This document shows, one piece after another, positions 21,690 through 32,345 of a stretch of DNA of 64,000 bases. How positions within the stretch are numbered: position 1 is the stretch's first letter; each line of letters starts with the position of its first letter. The notes beneath the pieces were generated by a model. That model did no database searches. It was given only the letters and a program-made list of their open reading frames with translations, and was not told the origin of the DNA. The translations under genes and the position numbers were made by a program. Source of the stretch: Auricularia sp. M13 (Eukaryota > Basidiomycota > Agaricomycetes > Auriculariales > Auriculariaceae); NCBI GenBank assembly GCA_037042915.1, contig CM073201.1, positions 434,001-498,000 of the forward strand. The letters run 5' to 3'.

Positions 21690-22262
21690 TCATGACGCCT
21701 CCTGCACCTCTGGAAGGATTTGGATCCCTTCAAGACTGAGCTTCCACACGTGAACATCGGGGTTACATTCACTGAGACCATGCTTGACGCATGACTCGCA
21801 CGAGTTGTGGCCCGGGGTGAAGGTGCACGAGATCTTCATCCTCTTGCAAGTCTCGCACGATGGAGGGCGGACGGCGAGATCAGCAATGGGTCTGTCGGTC
21901 GCAGCAACATTATCGTGTGCGCCAGGATCAGCCTCCTTCGCGGCGGTCGATGCACTGCCACTGCAGTCGTCGAGGCCCGCTGCGATACAACAGTCGCAGG
22001 AAGTGTTGGGCGGAGTAACGGTGCACATGATATGGCGCTTCCTGCAACTTGCGCATGCGGTATGCACATCCGCTTGCCTCCCGGCTTGTTTCGAAAGCGA
22101 CGCAGACGTAGATTTTTCGTCCCGTTCTCGGGGACCCTTGTCTCGCACTCGTATAATGCGACGAGATCCCCATGAAAGTGGCCGCGGAGCCCGCACTGGT
22201 GAGGTAGTAATACGGTGCTTTGGTGCTGTCGCGGTTGACCCCTGCGGCACTGACAGCTCCAT
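21690..22262 (-). CDS. Small protein with two tandem Zn2Cys6 clusters
   Basis: A single 190-codon frame from the ATG at 22262. Two copies of the fungal binuclear zinc-cluster pattern are exact: C70-x2-C73-x6-C80-x8-C89-x2-C92-x7-C100 and C136-x2-C139-x6-C146-x8-C155-x2-C158-x7-C166. Both loops have the same spacing and similar sequence (CxxC-R/K-rich-C-T-T/S-P-N/H), so the second arose by internal duplication. A basic N-terminus (residues 15-60) precedes them, and a short tail ends LEGIQILPEVQEAS. Normal Gal4-type regulators have one cluster and a long regulatory region; here there are two clusters and no such region. A DNA-binding or competitor role is inferred, but the basic linker helix of classic members is weak. 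An upstream 5' exon is possible. Confidence 0.7.
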   Translation of the reverse strand: MELSVPQGSTATAPKHRITTSPVRAPRPLSWGSRRIIRVRDKGPRERDEKSTSASLSKQAGRQADVHTACASCRKRHIMCTVTPPNTSCDCCIAAGLDDCSGSASTAAKEADPGAHDNVAATDRPIADLAVRPPSCETCKRMKISCTFTPGHNSCESCVKHGLSECNPDVHVWKLSLEGIQILPEVQEAS

Positions 22263-22401
22263 TAGGAATGCAGTCTCTGAACCGAAGTCAGTTCAGTAGC
22301 TGGTCAGTACACGAGCAGAGATGGCATACGTGCATCATCGACCTTAAACGTCGCTTCAACGTGGGAATCGAGGCAGTCATCTTCATGTTTCTGAACATCT
22401 G

Positions 22402-23764
22402 TCAGTCTGAGCATTCCTCTCTGGCAGTCCAACGTACCACGAAGAAGTCCGAAATGACGTCCCAGCTACCAGTAACGACCTGTATGGTCGGATTTTCATC
22501 AAGGATGCGCTGTAAAATGATGCCCAGGATATCGTCCTCCGTCTCTATGTCATCTGTCGAGGAATTCGACGAGAAAGAATAGCGCCTATCTAGGTTTAAA
22601 ATATCGTCTTCCTGAGGAGACTCCGAGTCCTTGTTCGGTGGTGCGCCCTGACCGCCGAGGCGCATATCGGGCATGCTCGTTCCCATCTAAATGGTGCGGA
22701 TGAGACAAACAGCATCCCCATACTACATGACAGAGTTCTCACCGCAGCCACGGGTTGGAAATTATCGTCAGTCCCCATGAAAGAGGAGCTCAACAAATTC
22801 ATGAGCTGGTTTACGATCTTCTGGCGTCGTTTGACTCGGATGGGGCGGACTACCACCGTATAATCGGTACTCAGAGTCCGCATATTGTTCCAGCCTGCAG
22901 GTCCTTTCGTAATCGCGCATGTTGCGGTCTGTCACAGGTTAGGTGACTTTAGCGGAACTGTCAGGACGTACCCAGCCCAAAGGAACCAGCGACGTCGCTT
23001 CTTGGGATATCGCGATAGAGACGCCCCAGTCGACACCCACTGTGCCAACGTTGAGCGACAGCCGGCTTGAATAGGCGCATGAGCTGCGACGTGCGAGACC
23101 TCCCATCCAAGCGGGGGCATGCGTTACGCCATGCAGGATGACAATATCCCCGGAAAGAATCCCGACAGCAGACCGAATGGCCTTCTCATTCAGGATAAGA
23201 TAGCGCTGCAGTGACTCCGTTTGCGGCGGGGAGAGCACTTTGTTGACCCTCTCCCGCCCACCAAAACAGAGAAATGCAAACTCGGATCGGTCATAGGAGA
23301 AACCGGCGTTGATGGACAACGTAGCTCTGCGATGCCAATTGTTCTGTAAGTCTCGAAGTGAACCTGAGAAAATACTCACGGTGGAGCGGTTAACGGAAGG
23401 CCGCCTTGAAACGAGACCGACACCGATTCGGTTGAGCGCAGCACAACGTCGTTCTCAACGACCGAAGTCCTAAAGTCGTGGAGGTCTGGCGGTACCAAGC
23501 GTTGTATCCCCAGGGGCGGATTTTCATAGACATTGAAGAACTACGCACGGTAATCAGTGCGCCCAGCGTTAGAGTACTGAGGATGCTCAAAGATGTGCTC
23601 ACCTTCCAGAACTTGCCGTCGCGAATCTGCCCGCAATCGCCAATCTGGCCGATAGTACTCGGCTCCCACAAAACATGTCCGCGCGCAGCGCGTTGCAGCA
23701 GCCGCGCATAGTCGTGCACATCGGCATTGCATTCCTTAGGATCGCAGAATAGTGGGTCGGACAT
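22402..23764 (-). CDS. Agaricomycete-specific multi-exon protein, function unknown
   Basis: Frames join with good splice sites. Exon 1 (23764 to about 23605) starts MSDPLFCDPKECNADVHDYA and includes RAARGHVLWEPSTIGQIGDC then GQIRDGKFWK before a GTGAGC donor. The next exon gives FFNVYENPPLGIQRLVPPDL and VSVSFQGGLPLTAPP, then NNWHRRATLSINAGFSYDRS and the long block KAIRSAVGILSGDIVILHGV. Further exons (to about 22740) carry VIRPIRVKRRQKIVN-like basic sequence. The last frame holds NLDRRYSFSSNSSTDDIETE and DDILGIILQRILDENPTIQV then VTGSWDVISDFF. The order (phrase like GYALWxPE...IGDVG, SS..SV, HP..II..L...P...VAVTHD..W) resembles a large unnamed family I know from mushroom genomes. No enzymatic motif is evident. 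Individual exon borders are uncertain. Confidence 0.5.
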
Positions 23765-24211
23765 TCTTTCGGGCAGAATTGGAGAAAGACTCACGCTGAG
23801 TCTTATATCACCATAAGCACCGGATATGCAATCCCGAATGCACGTGGAAAGTACACCCGTGGTTTCTGAACAGCGCCCCGGGGTTCAAGCATCTGCTTTG
23901 GGCAGACATGGTGCGGGTATTGGTGGCCGGATAAGTTTGGGCGATGCATGGACTTCCAGCGAAGCTTCCAGTCGATCGATATAGGTCATGCGCATGAGCT
24001 TCACACCTCGTGTGGAAGCCGCAACGAAGCAACAAGGTTGCGGACCGGGCCGACGCGCCTGATCCCTCCAACCTTGTCCAAGACCTGCTCCAACGTCACA
24101 GTATGAAAGCTCCGATACCGTATGACCATATTTCGGACTGAAGCCATTGGCACTATCCCAGTGTATTATTTTCAGCTGTTTGTCATTATATCTTGGTGCT
24201 ATCGCGTAAAG
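23765..24211. other. Intergenic, nothing recognised
   Basis: Upstream region of the lineage-specific gene and 3' flank of F-box-like copy 1. Only short frames. Confidence 0.3.
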
Positions 24212-26715
24212 TTACACCGGTTTGCTCTTCCGTTGTGTCTTCAACCGGGGCGTCCACCCAGCCCCATGCGCATCGACCAGGCGGATATTCTTGGACAGCA
24301 GCGTCTCCGCCCATCCAGGCAGTGGGCTCTTGGCGATTTGTCTCCTGTGGAATGTGAGACACCTCTTCATACTTGCCAGCAGATTGAACGCACTCCGTTG
24401 TCGGCCATAGCCCTAAGCGATTGGCAATCCTGACGACCTCGAGGGCAGGGAATTGCTTAGTGCGGGCATCCAGTATGAGGTCGAAGAATTCCGTCCAGCC
24501 GCCAATGATGCCCTGTACGCGCTGCTTGTCACCGGGACCAGATATCTCCAAGCTATGGGTTTGCATAAGTCAAGTGGAAACGACTGGAAGCAACGCACTC
24601 ACTCGATGCGCGGACAAGAAAGTTCCCTGAGTTTCAAATACGGAGTCGGAGCGCGCAATCGAAAATTCGCTGCCAAGGGCGGATGCTAGAGAGTTCTGTC
24701 ATGAGTTGCGTGCTACAGGGTCATTGGGTTGAGACTTTGAGTCGAACCTGAAAGGGGTTACCGGCATCGGGGTATATGAGGTATTCAATGTTGGGACAGT
24801 GTTCCAGCAGTGTCTGGATCATGCTCTCGTGCAGCGTGAGGGTGGTAAGCTTGTGGCCGTGGGCCTTGCAGAAGTCCGACAAGGCGGCCTCAGTTTCCCA
24901 CACCCGCGCGACGTTCAATATGCGGAGAGATTCGAGCCTGCGGTGAGCCCGAGTTTGATAATGTCAACGATGCAGTTGCAGGATAGACGCACTGTAGCGG
25001 ACGTATCATACTCAGGAATTCGGCACAACCTGGTCCATGGAGATCAAGACTGTTGAGCGCGTTCAGAGCATGAGGCGGCGGCGGTTTCAGATGCAGAGTC
25101 GAACTCCTGTCAAGCATCAGACTGAGCGTCTTGAGAGACGCGAACGCGGGAAGCGCCAATTCGCATGGCCGTGAAATAATATTCGAGTAATACTGATATT
25201 CGGGCTGCGCTGGGCGTAAGTGGACTTTGAGCTCGCGTAGCATCTCTGAAACCGGAGTGAGACATGCAAATTGTTTGAGATCTAACGGGTAGTCGTTCCA
25301 GACCGTCCGAAAAGAGCGAAGGTTGACCAGTTTCGGCATGAGAGCTTCCAGCAGGTTGAAACACATTTCGCCGTTCCTGTGACCATCCCAGGAGATGCTG
25401 CGGGAGACGTTGAATTGCACACCTTTCACGAGTGACGCGAGATGCGGCCTGTTCTTTAGCAATAGGGCAAAGCTTTCGGTGGCGCGGACCCCGTGAAGGT
25501 AGGCCTGTTGGCAAGCGACCTCCATCATTACTTCCTAGGAAAGGCGGCCATTTATTGACAGTTGAAAAATAGAAGGGAAAATGCTCACTCTGAACTCGGA
25601 GGACACCAACATACACTCTTTCACAGGTCGATAGCGTTCGGTCGCGTAGTCGTAATCCTCCAGGCGCGGGCAATCCGCGACCAAGATTTCAAAGACCCGC
25701 GACCAGATCTTACGGCGCACGTCGGCGGGCGTGTAATCCATGGGCTTGTAAAAGGGATTTTCGGGTGGTGGGATGCTCGCTGCTTTCCTGCAAGTTCAAT
25801 CAATGTCAGACAAGCATCAATGGTCGCCAAAGAGTAGGAGGACCGCGCACACGGGAGTGGCGAATACGAGCCTGGCCATATGCGCCGGCGCAAGACGTGC
25901 GGTGTCGCGCCGGGCATAGGGGGAGACCGGGAGGAAGCAGCCGTCGCCTGGGTCTACCCAATCTACATGGACACGTTTAATGTTTGCGGGGCATTCGGAC
26001 ACAAACGAAACAAGGTCGAGGCAGGCATCTGAAAAGTATAGTTCTTCCAGCTGATTAGCTTGTAAGAGCGCCGCTCTGAGTCCCGCGTGGAGGACGATGG
26101 TGCGGGCGGCAGCGCGGACCACCCGCTACAAACATTCGAGCGCAGGTCAGGCATAAGAGACGAGATTCAAGTGAAGCGACCGACCAGTTTGGCCCATGAA
26201 TTGATGCAATCGAGCACAGTGGATAGGATGAGCCGTGTGTTGGCGTTGTTGGCGAATGAGACATATTGCAAGCGATATAGAATGAGCCGCCGGACGTTCG
26301 CAACCTTTTCCAGACCCGCACACATTGGTTTCACCTTTTCGTCGCTGGTGTAGTCGAGCATGAGCCATATGTCCGTGATTTCAGGCGCCATCTCAAGGAT
26401 CTTGCGGACCGACACGCCAAAGCCGCCCTCGATGCGCAATTTCTTGAGGTACGGCGCGAAGGGCGGGTTAGCTTTCAGAGCCCGAGCCAAGGCGTCTGCC
26501 TGTGCTGTAGAGCGCATGATGGCCGTGTTGTATAAGAGCGGCGTGCCGACGCGCATCCAGCGCTTGCACACCGCCAGCGCCGCTGACGACGATGTTTGGC
26601 GGTTAACGAACGGCGCCTTGGAGAGCTCGGCCAGGCTCGCGAAGTCCTCGTCGGGCACGTGCAGGCTGTACGCAAGAATATCGGCTAGCGTCTCGTCTGC
26701 AAGCTTGTGCGCCAT
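24212..26715 (-). CDS. F-box-like family protein, copy 1
   Basis: A multi-exon member of the Polyporales F-box-like family present six times in the window. Exon 1 (26185-26715, 177 codons) starts MAHKLADETLADILAYSLHV and contains the F-box-like helix set plus the invariant VCKRWMRVGTPLLYNTAIMR block and ITDIWLML. Later exons carry CPANIKRVHVDWVDPGDGCF (about 25980), YTPADVRRKIWSRVFEILVA (about 25690-25740), an LRR-like exon (MPKLVNLRSFRTVWNDYPLD; ALPAFASLKTLSLMLDRSST) at 24950-25530, and LTTLTLHESMIQTLLEHCPN (24800-24900). Then follow FPALEVVRIANRLGLWPTTE and the last exon, RQIAKSPLPGWAETLLSKNI to GWTPRLKTQRKSKPV (stop 24212-24214). Probably an SCF substrate receptor. Its start faces that of copy 2 across 84 bases. 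The exon 1 donor is GTCGGT, weaker than usual. Confidence 0.8.
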
Positions 26716-26799
26716 GCTGTACGTGGGCGGCAAAGACGAAAGCGAGTTGCGGCTTCCGCCGGTGGCGCGGACGCGTCTTTTCCTGCCCCGCGGGTACCG
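26716..26799. promoter_or_regulatory. 84-bp bidirectional promoter between F-box-like copies 1 and 2
   Basis: The two divergent ATGs (26715 minus, 26800 plus) leave only 84 bases, which must hold both core promoters and leaders unless transcripts start inside the opposite gene. The same sequence recurs, inverted and almost identical, at 35556-35640. Shared blocks include GGCGGCAAAGACGAAAGC, GAGTTGCGG-like and ACGCGTCTTTTCCTGCCCC. No TATA box is seen; ACGCGT is an MCB-like motif. Confidence 0.7.
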
Positions 26800-29288
26800 A
26801 TGGCCCATAAGCTCGCGGACGAGACGCTTTCAACCATCTTTTTCGACCACTTCCACGTCTCGGACGATGACTTTGCTTGCATTACAGAGCGGCAGTCACC
26901 GTTCGCACTTCGACGCCACGGATCGTCTAACGTCTTACTCGTATGCAAGCGGTGGATGCGCGTTGCAACACCTCTTCTATACGAAACGGTTGTCCTACGC
27001 TCTGGCGCTCAAGCCCAATCTCTGGCATTCGCTCTCAAGTCGACGCCGTCACTGGGGCCTTACATCAAAAAACTTCGCGTTGAAGGTGGATTCGGAGCGG
27101 CAGGCGGCAAGATTCTGAAGGCCGCGCCCAATATCACCGACATATGGCTCACCCTCGAACTCTATGCTCAGGATAACGTCGTCCCCATGTACAAAGCCCT
27201 GGAAGAACACGTTAATCCCCGCCGGCTTATCGTGTATGGCTACGGTGCCCCAAACAACAAAAATTCGAATACCGCGTCAGAAACGCTCTGTCGCTGTATA
27301 GAAAACTGGAGGGCCCTGGTATGTGCTCTTTATGGCTTCACTTCGTAGCTCATGACTGCTGCCTAGCGAGTAGTTCATTTTTCGTCACACCTGCTGTCCT
27401 CAACGCTCATCGGCGCAGCGCTTTTGGCCGCAAATTGGATTGAAGAGCTTCTACTGGGGGATTGCACCGGCGTAGACGAGGACTTGGCCTTCCTGCGCGA
27501 CTGTCGTGCCCGCCGCGTAGAGCTGTGCTTTCCGCACTGGCGCGACGAGTGGTTCGACATGTTCTGGGAGAAAATCAATCAGCTCCCTCCTCATGCCCAC
27601 AGGGAAATCGTAGTCTTACGGCGAGTGCCTCGGTACGTCGTCATGGCCGCGCATGAGCCCCGCTCATTGAACCGCAGCGAGTCGGTCGTAGTCGCGCCAC
27701 CTATTCCGAGCGTAGGACCCATCGATCCCTCGTATGTTCCTCTACAAGCTGCGCCAGCCGAAGTCCGCGATCGCATATGGGGACATGTCCTCAGCTTTCT
27801 CGCTGATTCTGAGGACGAGGCCTCGAGATCAACCAGGTTGACCTGCTTACTCACCTGCAAAATGTTCAAGGTGCGCTATGATATCTATCTGTGCCGAGTA
27901 CCCGAGCACCAATACTTCCTACCAGACGCTTGCGCTTCCGCTTTTCTGTCGCAGAGTGGAGCTTGTGTCCGACTCTGGCATCAGCAGCTTTACGCGCCTC
28001 GTGCAATCCCGCGGCGATCTGGCGCGCTGCGTCCGGCGGCTCACGATATGCGATCCACCAGCACCACGTCGCTCGGTCCTCGGCGGGCAGGAAGCAATCG
28101 ACGAGTTGTCATCCGTTCTCCCGCTCCTGACGGAGCTCGTGGACGCCGACCTGCGCCGTGTACGGCTTTCTGAGCTTCCGGAGCACTCTCCCAATCTCCA
28201 GAACCTCAGCGTATATATCAAAGTCCCCGGACAACGCCTCCGTCTTCCACTGTTCGCCCACCTCACCGCCCTCAGCCTCAAGTTGGATCTCAACTCCTCC
28301 TTTTCCCACCTGGATCTGTCGAGTCCCGCGCCGCTCGACACACTGCCGTTGCTGCAGACGCTCACGCTTGCGGGATTCGGGTTCGACGTTCCTCTACTCG
28401 GACTAGCCACACTTGAGTGAGCTCTGCAATTGCTAGTATTTGATTGGGACATGCTGACTTGATTTAACCGCCTGACATCTGCAGACTGCCTCGCCTTTGC
28501 AAATTTGACATTCAAGAACTGTACAGTTTCAATGACATCAATTCGCAGACCAACCACCCTGGGTTGGGAGCGTTCATGCGCGCGCACGGCGCGAAGCTTT
28601 GGCGGCTGGACGTCGGCACGTGCAAGTTGGCGGAAACCGTCGCTCGGTGCCCTAACCTCACCTCGCTGCACATCCCGGCCAATTCCATCTTCAACTTCTC
28701 CAAGGTGACTGAAAATAATCTTTCCTTCGTGTGTGGGAAGGCTGACCCAAGCACTTTTTTTTTTTCTTGCTTTGATCACTACTGGCATGCGCGGATACTG
28801 TAGACTACCCTCAGCGAGGCGTTTGAAGCGGTTGGCAAGCAGCGCTTCGAGCATCTCGACACCATCGTGTGTCCCGCCATATAGTGCGTCTTGTCTCTCG
28901 CCCGACAATCCCTTACTTAGTACTGACACGCCCTCCTCCTTAGTTCAGCGGAATTCCGCACGCCGAGATGCAGACGCACGTCCGAGGACAATTTCGCGCA
29001 GTTCATCGACCTCCTCCTGCTCCGAATCGCGTCCGACCAGTTTCCAAGGCTGCGGACCCTGCAGGTCGCCTCGGAGGAGCTGTGGCCGACCACCGAGTAC
29101 GTCCGACCAGTTCCGAGTCGCACTGCTCGAGGAGCTGAAACAGTGATTCATTTAGACGCGAGATCGCTAAGAGTCCCGCACCCGGGTGGGCTGAGGCGCT
29201 GGGGGCGAAGGGGGTTACGATGCTGGATGGTAACGGGCTACATTGGACGCCGAGATTGAAGATCCCCAGACGCCGGGGACGGTCGTGA
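26800..29288 (+). CDS. F-box-like family protein, copy 2
   Basis: Multi-exon gene of the second subtype. Exon 1 (26800-27318, 173 codons) starts MAHKLADETLSTIFFDHFHV and has LLVCKRWMRVATPLLYETVV and ITDIWLTLELYAQ. The next exon (about 27420-27633) has NWIEELLLGDCTGVDEDLAF; a 49-nt intron (GTACGT...CGCAG) leads to IDPSYVPLQAAPAEVRDRIW. Further exons carry the LRR-like region (LPLLTELVDADLRRVRLSEL; LPLFAHLTALSLKLDLNSSF), FDIQELYSFNDINSQTNHPG with AHGAKLWRLDVGTCKLAETV, the short EHLDTIVCPAI exon, FPRLRTLQVASEELWPTTE, and the terminal exon REIAKSPAPGWAEALGAKGV to GWTPRLK-like LHWTPRLKIPRRRGRS (stop 29286-29288). Nearly every exon pairs with one in copy 3. Likely an SCF receptor; the partner is unknown. 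A pure T run near 28756 lies in an intron. Confidence 0.8.
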
Positions 29289-29549
29289 GGGCGTTGGCGA
29301 CGCAGCTCCAGTGCTCCTCGCAGCAGCCAAATGATACTCCGAGCTATTAATGAAACTTTGCACAATGATTAATACGTTGGGTACGCCAGGGATATTGTCG
29401 GATTATAAGTTGTAGCTGCTGAAGTGGTTAATCAGGTACATACAGTATCCCAGACTTTCAGTGACATTGACAGAAAGACAGAACGAAAGTCGCAAGTGCA
29501 ACGAATGGATGCGCATATCAGTGGGAAAGGTGCCGTTCATGGCAATGCA

Positions 29550-29572
29550 TGCCACCGTCAATGACGGTGGCA
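29550..29572. repeat. Perfect 11-bp palindrome
   Basis: TGCCACCGTCA, one spacer base, then TGACGGTGGCA. This could be a protein-binding site or a hairpin in RNA. It lies about 20 bases from the end of the dispersed repeat copy B and could be part of that element. Confidence 0.6.
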
Positions 29573-29592
29573 CGCGTTGCCAGCTCTCTGCA

Positions 29593-29708
29593 GTCCGGTC
29601 CAGGCGTGCGAGCATCAGCCGAGATAAGATCATATGGGAGTGGCCAGGATGGGAAGCACGGTGGCAATGGTGCCGCATCCTCGCCGCGAAAGCTCCATGG
29701 TTCTTGCG
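29593..29708 (-). repeat. Dispersed repeat, copy B
   Basis: The reverse complement matches 15660-15784, best over the first ~42 bases (CGCAAGAACCATGGAGCTTT and on) and again at the end (ACGCCTGGACCGG). The middle differs by substitutions and small indels. No terminal inverted repeats could be fixed by eye, so element borders may extend further. Confidence 0.55.
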
Positions 29709-30243
29709 CGAGGACTTTGTCTGTGGCGGCAGCAATCTTCAGGATGAAGTGACTAGCTGCGCAGGTTCAGGAATACTGCCACTGCCAGACTCAGTGGCAA
29801 AGTAGCACAGGCAGGGCATGCGGCGAGGGGAGACGTTGCCAGTCGTCGGAACACAGTGAACACAGAGTATAGGATCCTGATACGACGGGATTCCTGTCAA
29901 GTTACTGTAGAAAGCGAAAGCTTGACAGTCTCAGAGCCAACCCAGAGCCAGTGTCAACATGCCAAAGTTTGAAACTACAGTTCTTGCACCGTTGATGGTC
30001 GGCGTCGGCTAGCCTAGGTGACCGGCTATTAGGCGAGTCTCGTCGCGGTCGGGCCTGGCGACGGAGGGAAGACAGCAAAAGGCCATGGCAAACCCAGCAG
30101 ATGTCACAGAACACGTTGGGCAGCTAGAGCAAAGCGAGCCCGTTCAGAGCGCTGCTGAGCGCCCCAGACCTTCGCTGTGGGGTCGCGGCGAGAAGGAGGC
30201 GCTGGTCCGGGGATAGCCGACCATCTCGTCCTCGTCCCGCGCC

Positions 30244-31655
30244 ATGTCTTCGCCACCCAGCGACGAGCCGCTATCGTCGAGCCCGGCGCCGCAGCCAGAG
30301 CCGATATCACCGATTGCCGAGGAGAAGGAGCCCGTGGACGCCGCGCTCGAGCGCGCGCGCGCGGCGCACGAGGCGAGCGCAGGGGCAGGCGGAGGCGCGG
30401 TGCACGACGCGCTGGGCGAGATGATCCATTGGGTGCAGCAGCTCGTGCGTTCGACCCCGGCCTCGGGCACTCTTTGTTTCTTTATTTTTCTCACTGGTTT
30501 GGGGCGCAGAGCGGGCAGCTGGCAGCGGCGTACCGCGAGAAGGCGGAGCTGGAGACGACGCTGACGCTCACGCGCAGCAACCTGCAGCTGGCGATCGCGA
30601 ACAACGAGATGCTCGAGGACGCGCTGCGCAACCGCGGCACGTCGCGCGACGTCGGCTGGCGACGGTCGCGACCTCCGGGCGACCCCATTCTCGAGGCGTC
30701 AGCAACGGGCGCCGCGACGCCGCCCAACAGCGCCGCGTTCCCCGTCAGCCCGGCGCCGCCTCAGCAGCACCACCAACCAGCGCCCCCGCCGCCGCCGCCG
30801 CAGAAGGAGGGCCGGTTTCTCTCGCGCTTTCGCTTCGGGTCGAGCAGCCCGCAACAACAGTCGAGCCCCGTGTCGCCGCGGCCGCCAGGCCACTCGCACA
30901 GCGTCGACGACGCGTCTTTCCACCCGCCACCGTCGGCCGCAGCGTCGACGTCCAACGGCACGAGCCACCTGACGTCCGCCTCGCTGCCGTATCTGCCGCT
31001 CGACCCGCCCCAGCAGCCGCACGCCGCGCAACGGAACCGGCTGGAGAGCGCGCCGTCGCTGCGCGCGGAGCTGCAGAAGGAGCGCGCGGCGCGCGCGGCG
31101 ATCGAGGCGGAGCTGGAGAGCCTGAGCGCCGCGCTGTTCGAGGAGGCGAACAAGATGGTCGCGGACGAGCGCCGGTCCAAGGCGGAGCTCATGGAGGAGC
31201 TGCGCACCGTCGCCCAGCAGCGCGACGCGCTCAAGGCTGCGCTGCGCGTCGTCGAGCAGGAGAACGGTGTTCTGCGCGGCGGCGAGTGGACGCCCGCCCA
31301 CAGCCGCCCGGGCTCCGTCGCGTCTCATCGCGCGCTCGACGTCGACGACTCGGCGACGCCGCCTGTCGCGATTCATCTGAAACGAGACGATATCCGTCCC
31401 CGGTCGGCGAGCTTGGCGTCCGTGCGCTCCACGACGAGCAACGGCAGCGTGAAGCACAAGCCGACGCCGTTAAAGGAGACGCCGCGCGCCCCGCAGGACG
31501 CCGAGCCGGACCGCGACAGTGACGACCATTCTGACGACGACGACGACGACGATAATAGGAGAGAGGATGGCTACCAGGTGCTCGCGCATGAGCACGTCGC
31601 CGCCGACGACTTGCAAACGCCGCGCGTCAACGGCGCCTTCGTACACGCGCAGTAA
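30244..31655 (+). CDS. Sec2-like guanine nucleotide exchange factor for a Sec4/Rab8 GTPase
   Basis: Two exons, 30244-30444 and 30510-31655, give 448 residues. The 65-nt intron begins GTGCGT. The N-terminal half is Ser/Pro-rich, apart from a coiled segment (AAAYREKAELETTLTLTRSN). Residues ~250-320 form the Sec2/Rabin8 coiled coil, with the hallmark ELESLSAALFEEANKMVADE and a heptad-rich continuation (LMEELRTVAQQRDALKAALR). In yeast and animals this coiled coil dimerises and opens the nucleotide pocket of Sec4/Rab8 on secretory vesicles, driving polarised exocytosis. The region between (residues ~130-240) is proline-rich, including a PPPPPP run. The tail has an acidic stretch of Asp (near 31530-31555). 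The gene lies in the spacer of the inverted F-box duplication and looks intact. The N-terminal start is chosen because an earlier in-frame ATG is not available after the upstream stop. Confidence 0.85.
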
Positions 31656-32212
31656 GCATGATCGGCCGTCCTCCTCCGTTGTTTCCTCGTATCACCACGA
31701 CCGATATCCCACATTGCATTCCGTTCCATTACCGCCTTTCTGCCACGCCGCTGTCGCTGTGCCACGCGCTGAGCACGTATTTATCGCTTGTCGCTCACGA
31801 TCCCGTTCTCGATTTGTCTTTGTTGTCTTTGTGGAACTGCAATCGACTCTCAACATTCACGCCTCCGCCGAGCCCGTGGGCTGTCTTTCATCAATTCATA
31901 GTCTATCGGAGGCGGAGACGGAATCTGAGCCAGACCTGCCGCTCTTCGAAGCTTCGTTCGCGAGCAGGTGGAGTGCGTGTGGCACATTAGCCTCGCTTGG
32001 GGCGGCCATATCTTTTCATTCAATGGCTTGCTCTTTCCCGCATACGCCCGTCTCTCTCGCTCCCTCTCACATGAACGTCTCTAAGCTCATGCGCTGGGTA
32101 CCTATACACAACGAGGATGCTTCGAATTCCCTCGCTTCAACCTCCAAAGACAGAGTGTGTTTAGCATTCAATCTACTGGCAAGCGATCACTGGCATTCTC
32201 ATATCTCTACAG
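31656..32212. other. 3' flank of Sec2-like gene and border of the orphan exon
   Basis: Pyrimidine-rich downstream sequence. No gene. The last ~100 bases before 32213 look like an intron end (CTCTACAG acceptor) belonging to the orphan F-box-like exon. Confidence 0.35.
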
Positions 32213-32345
32213 GAGAAAAATCGCCAAGAGTCCACTGCCTGGATGGGTGGAGAAGCTGTTGTCCAAGGAGATCCGCCTGGTCGATGCGCATGGAGCGGGG
32301 TGGACACCCCGGTTGAAAACTCAACGCAAGAGCAAGGCGGTGTAG
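32213..32345 (+). pseudogene. Orphan last exon of the F-box-like family
   Basis: After a CTACAG acceptor the frame reads RKIAKSPLPGWVEKLLSKEI then RLVDAHGAGWTPRLKTQRKS and KAV, with a stop at 32343-32345. This is almost residue for residue the final exon of copy 1 (24212-24345), but in the opposite orientation and without any other exon of the family nearby. It is therefore a relic left by rearrangement. Selection has not obviously eroded it: no stop or frameshift is visible inside the exon. Confidence 0.75.

Larger units (their letters stand above)
29289..30243. other. Intergenic with repeat and palindrome
   Basis: Between copy 2 and the Sec2-like gene. Contains a perfect palindrome (29550-29572) and one copy of the dispersed repeat (29593-29708), listed separately. 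Other frames are unremarkable. From about 30090 an ATG-led frame (MANPADVTEHVGQLEQ) runs into a stop before the Sec2 ATG and could be an upstream ORF. Confidence 0.4.

Noticed and set aside
27919-28929. 336-codon minus-strand frame
   Set aside because: Runs opposite to several exons and introns of F-box-like copy 2, and its sense-strand exons match copy 3. No independent support.
30699-31457. 252-codon minus-strand frame rich in Arg
   Set aside because: It is the antisense of the Sec2-like coding exon. High GC in third codon positions opens long antisense frames; composition is biased and no domain is present.
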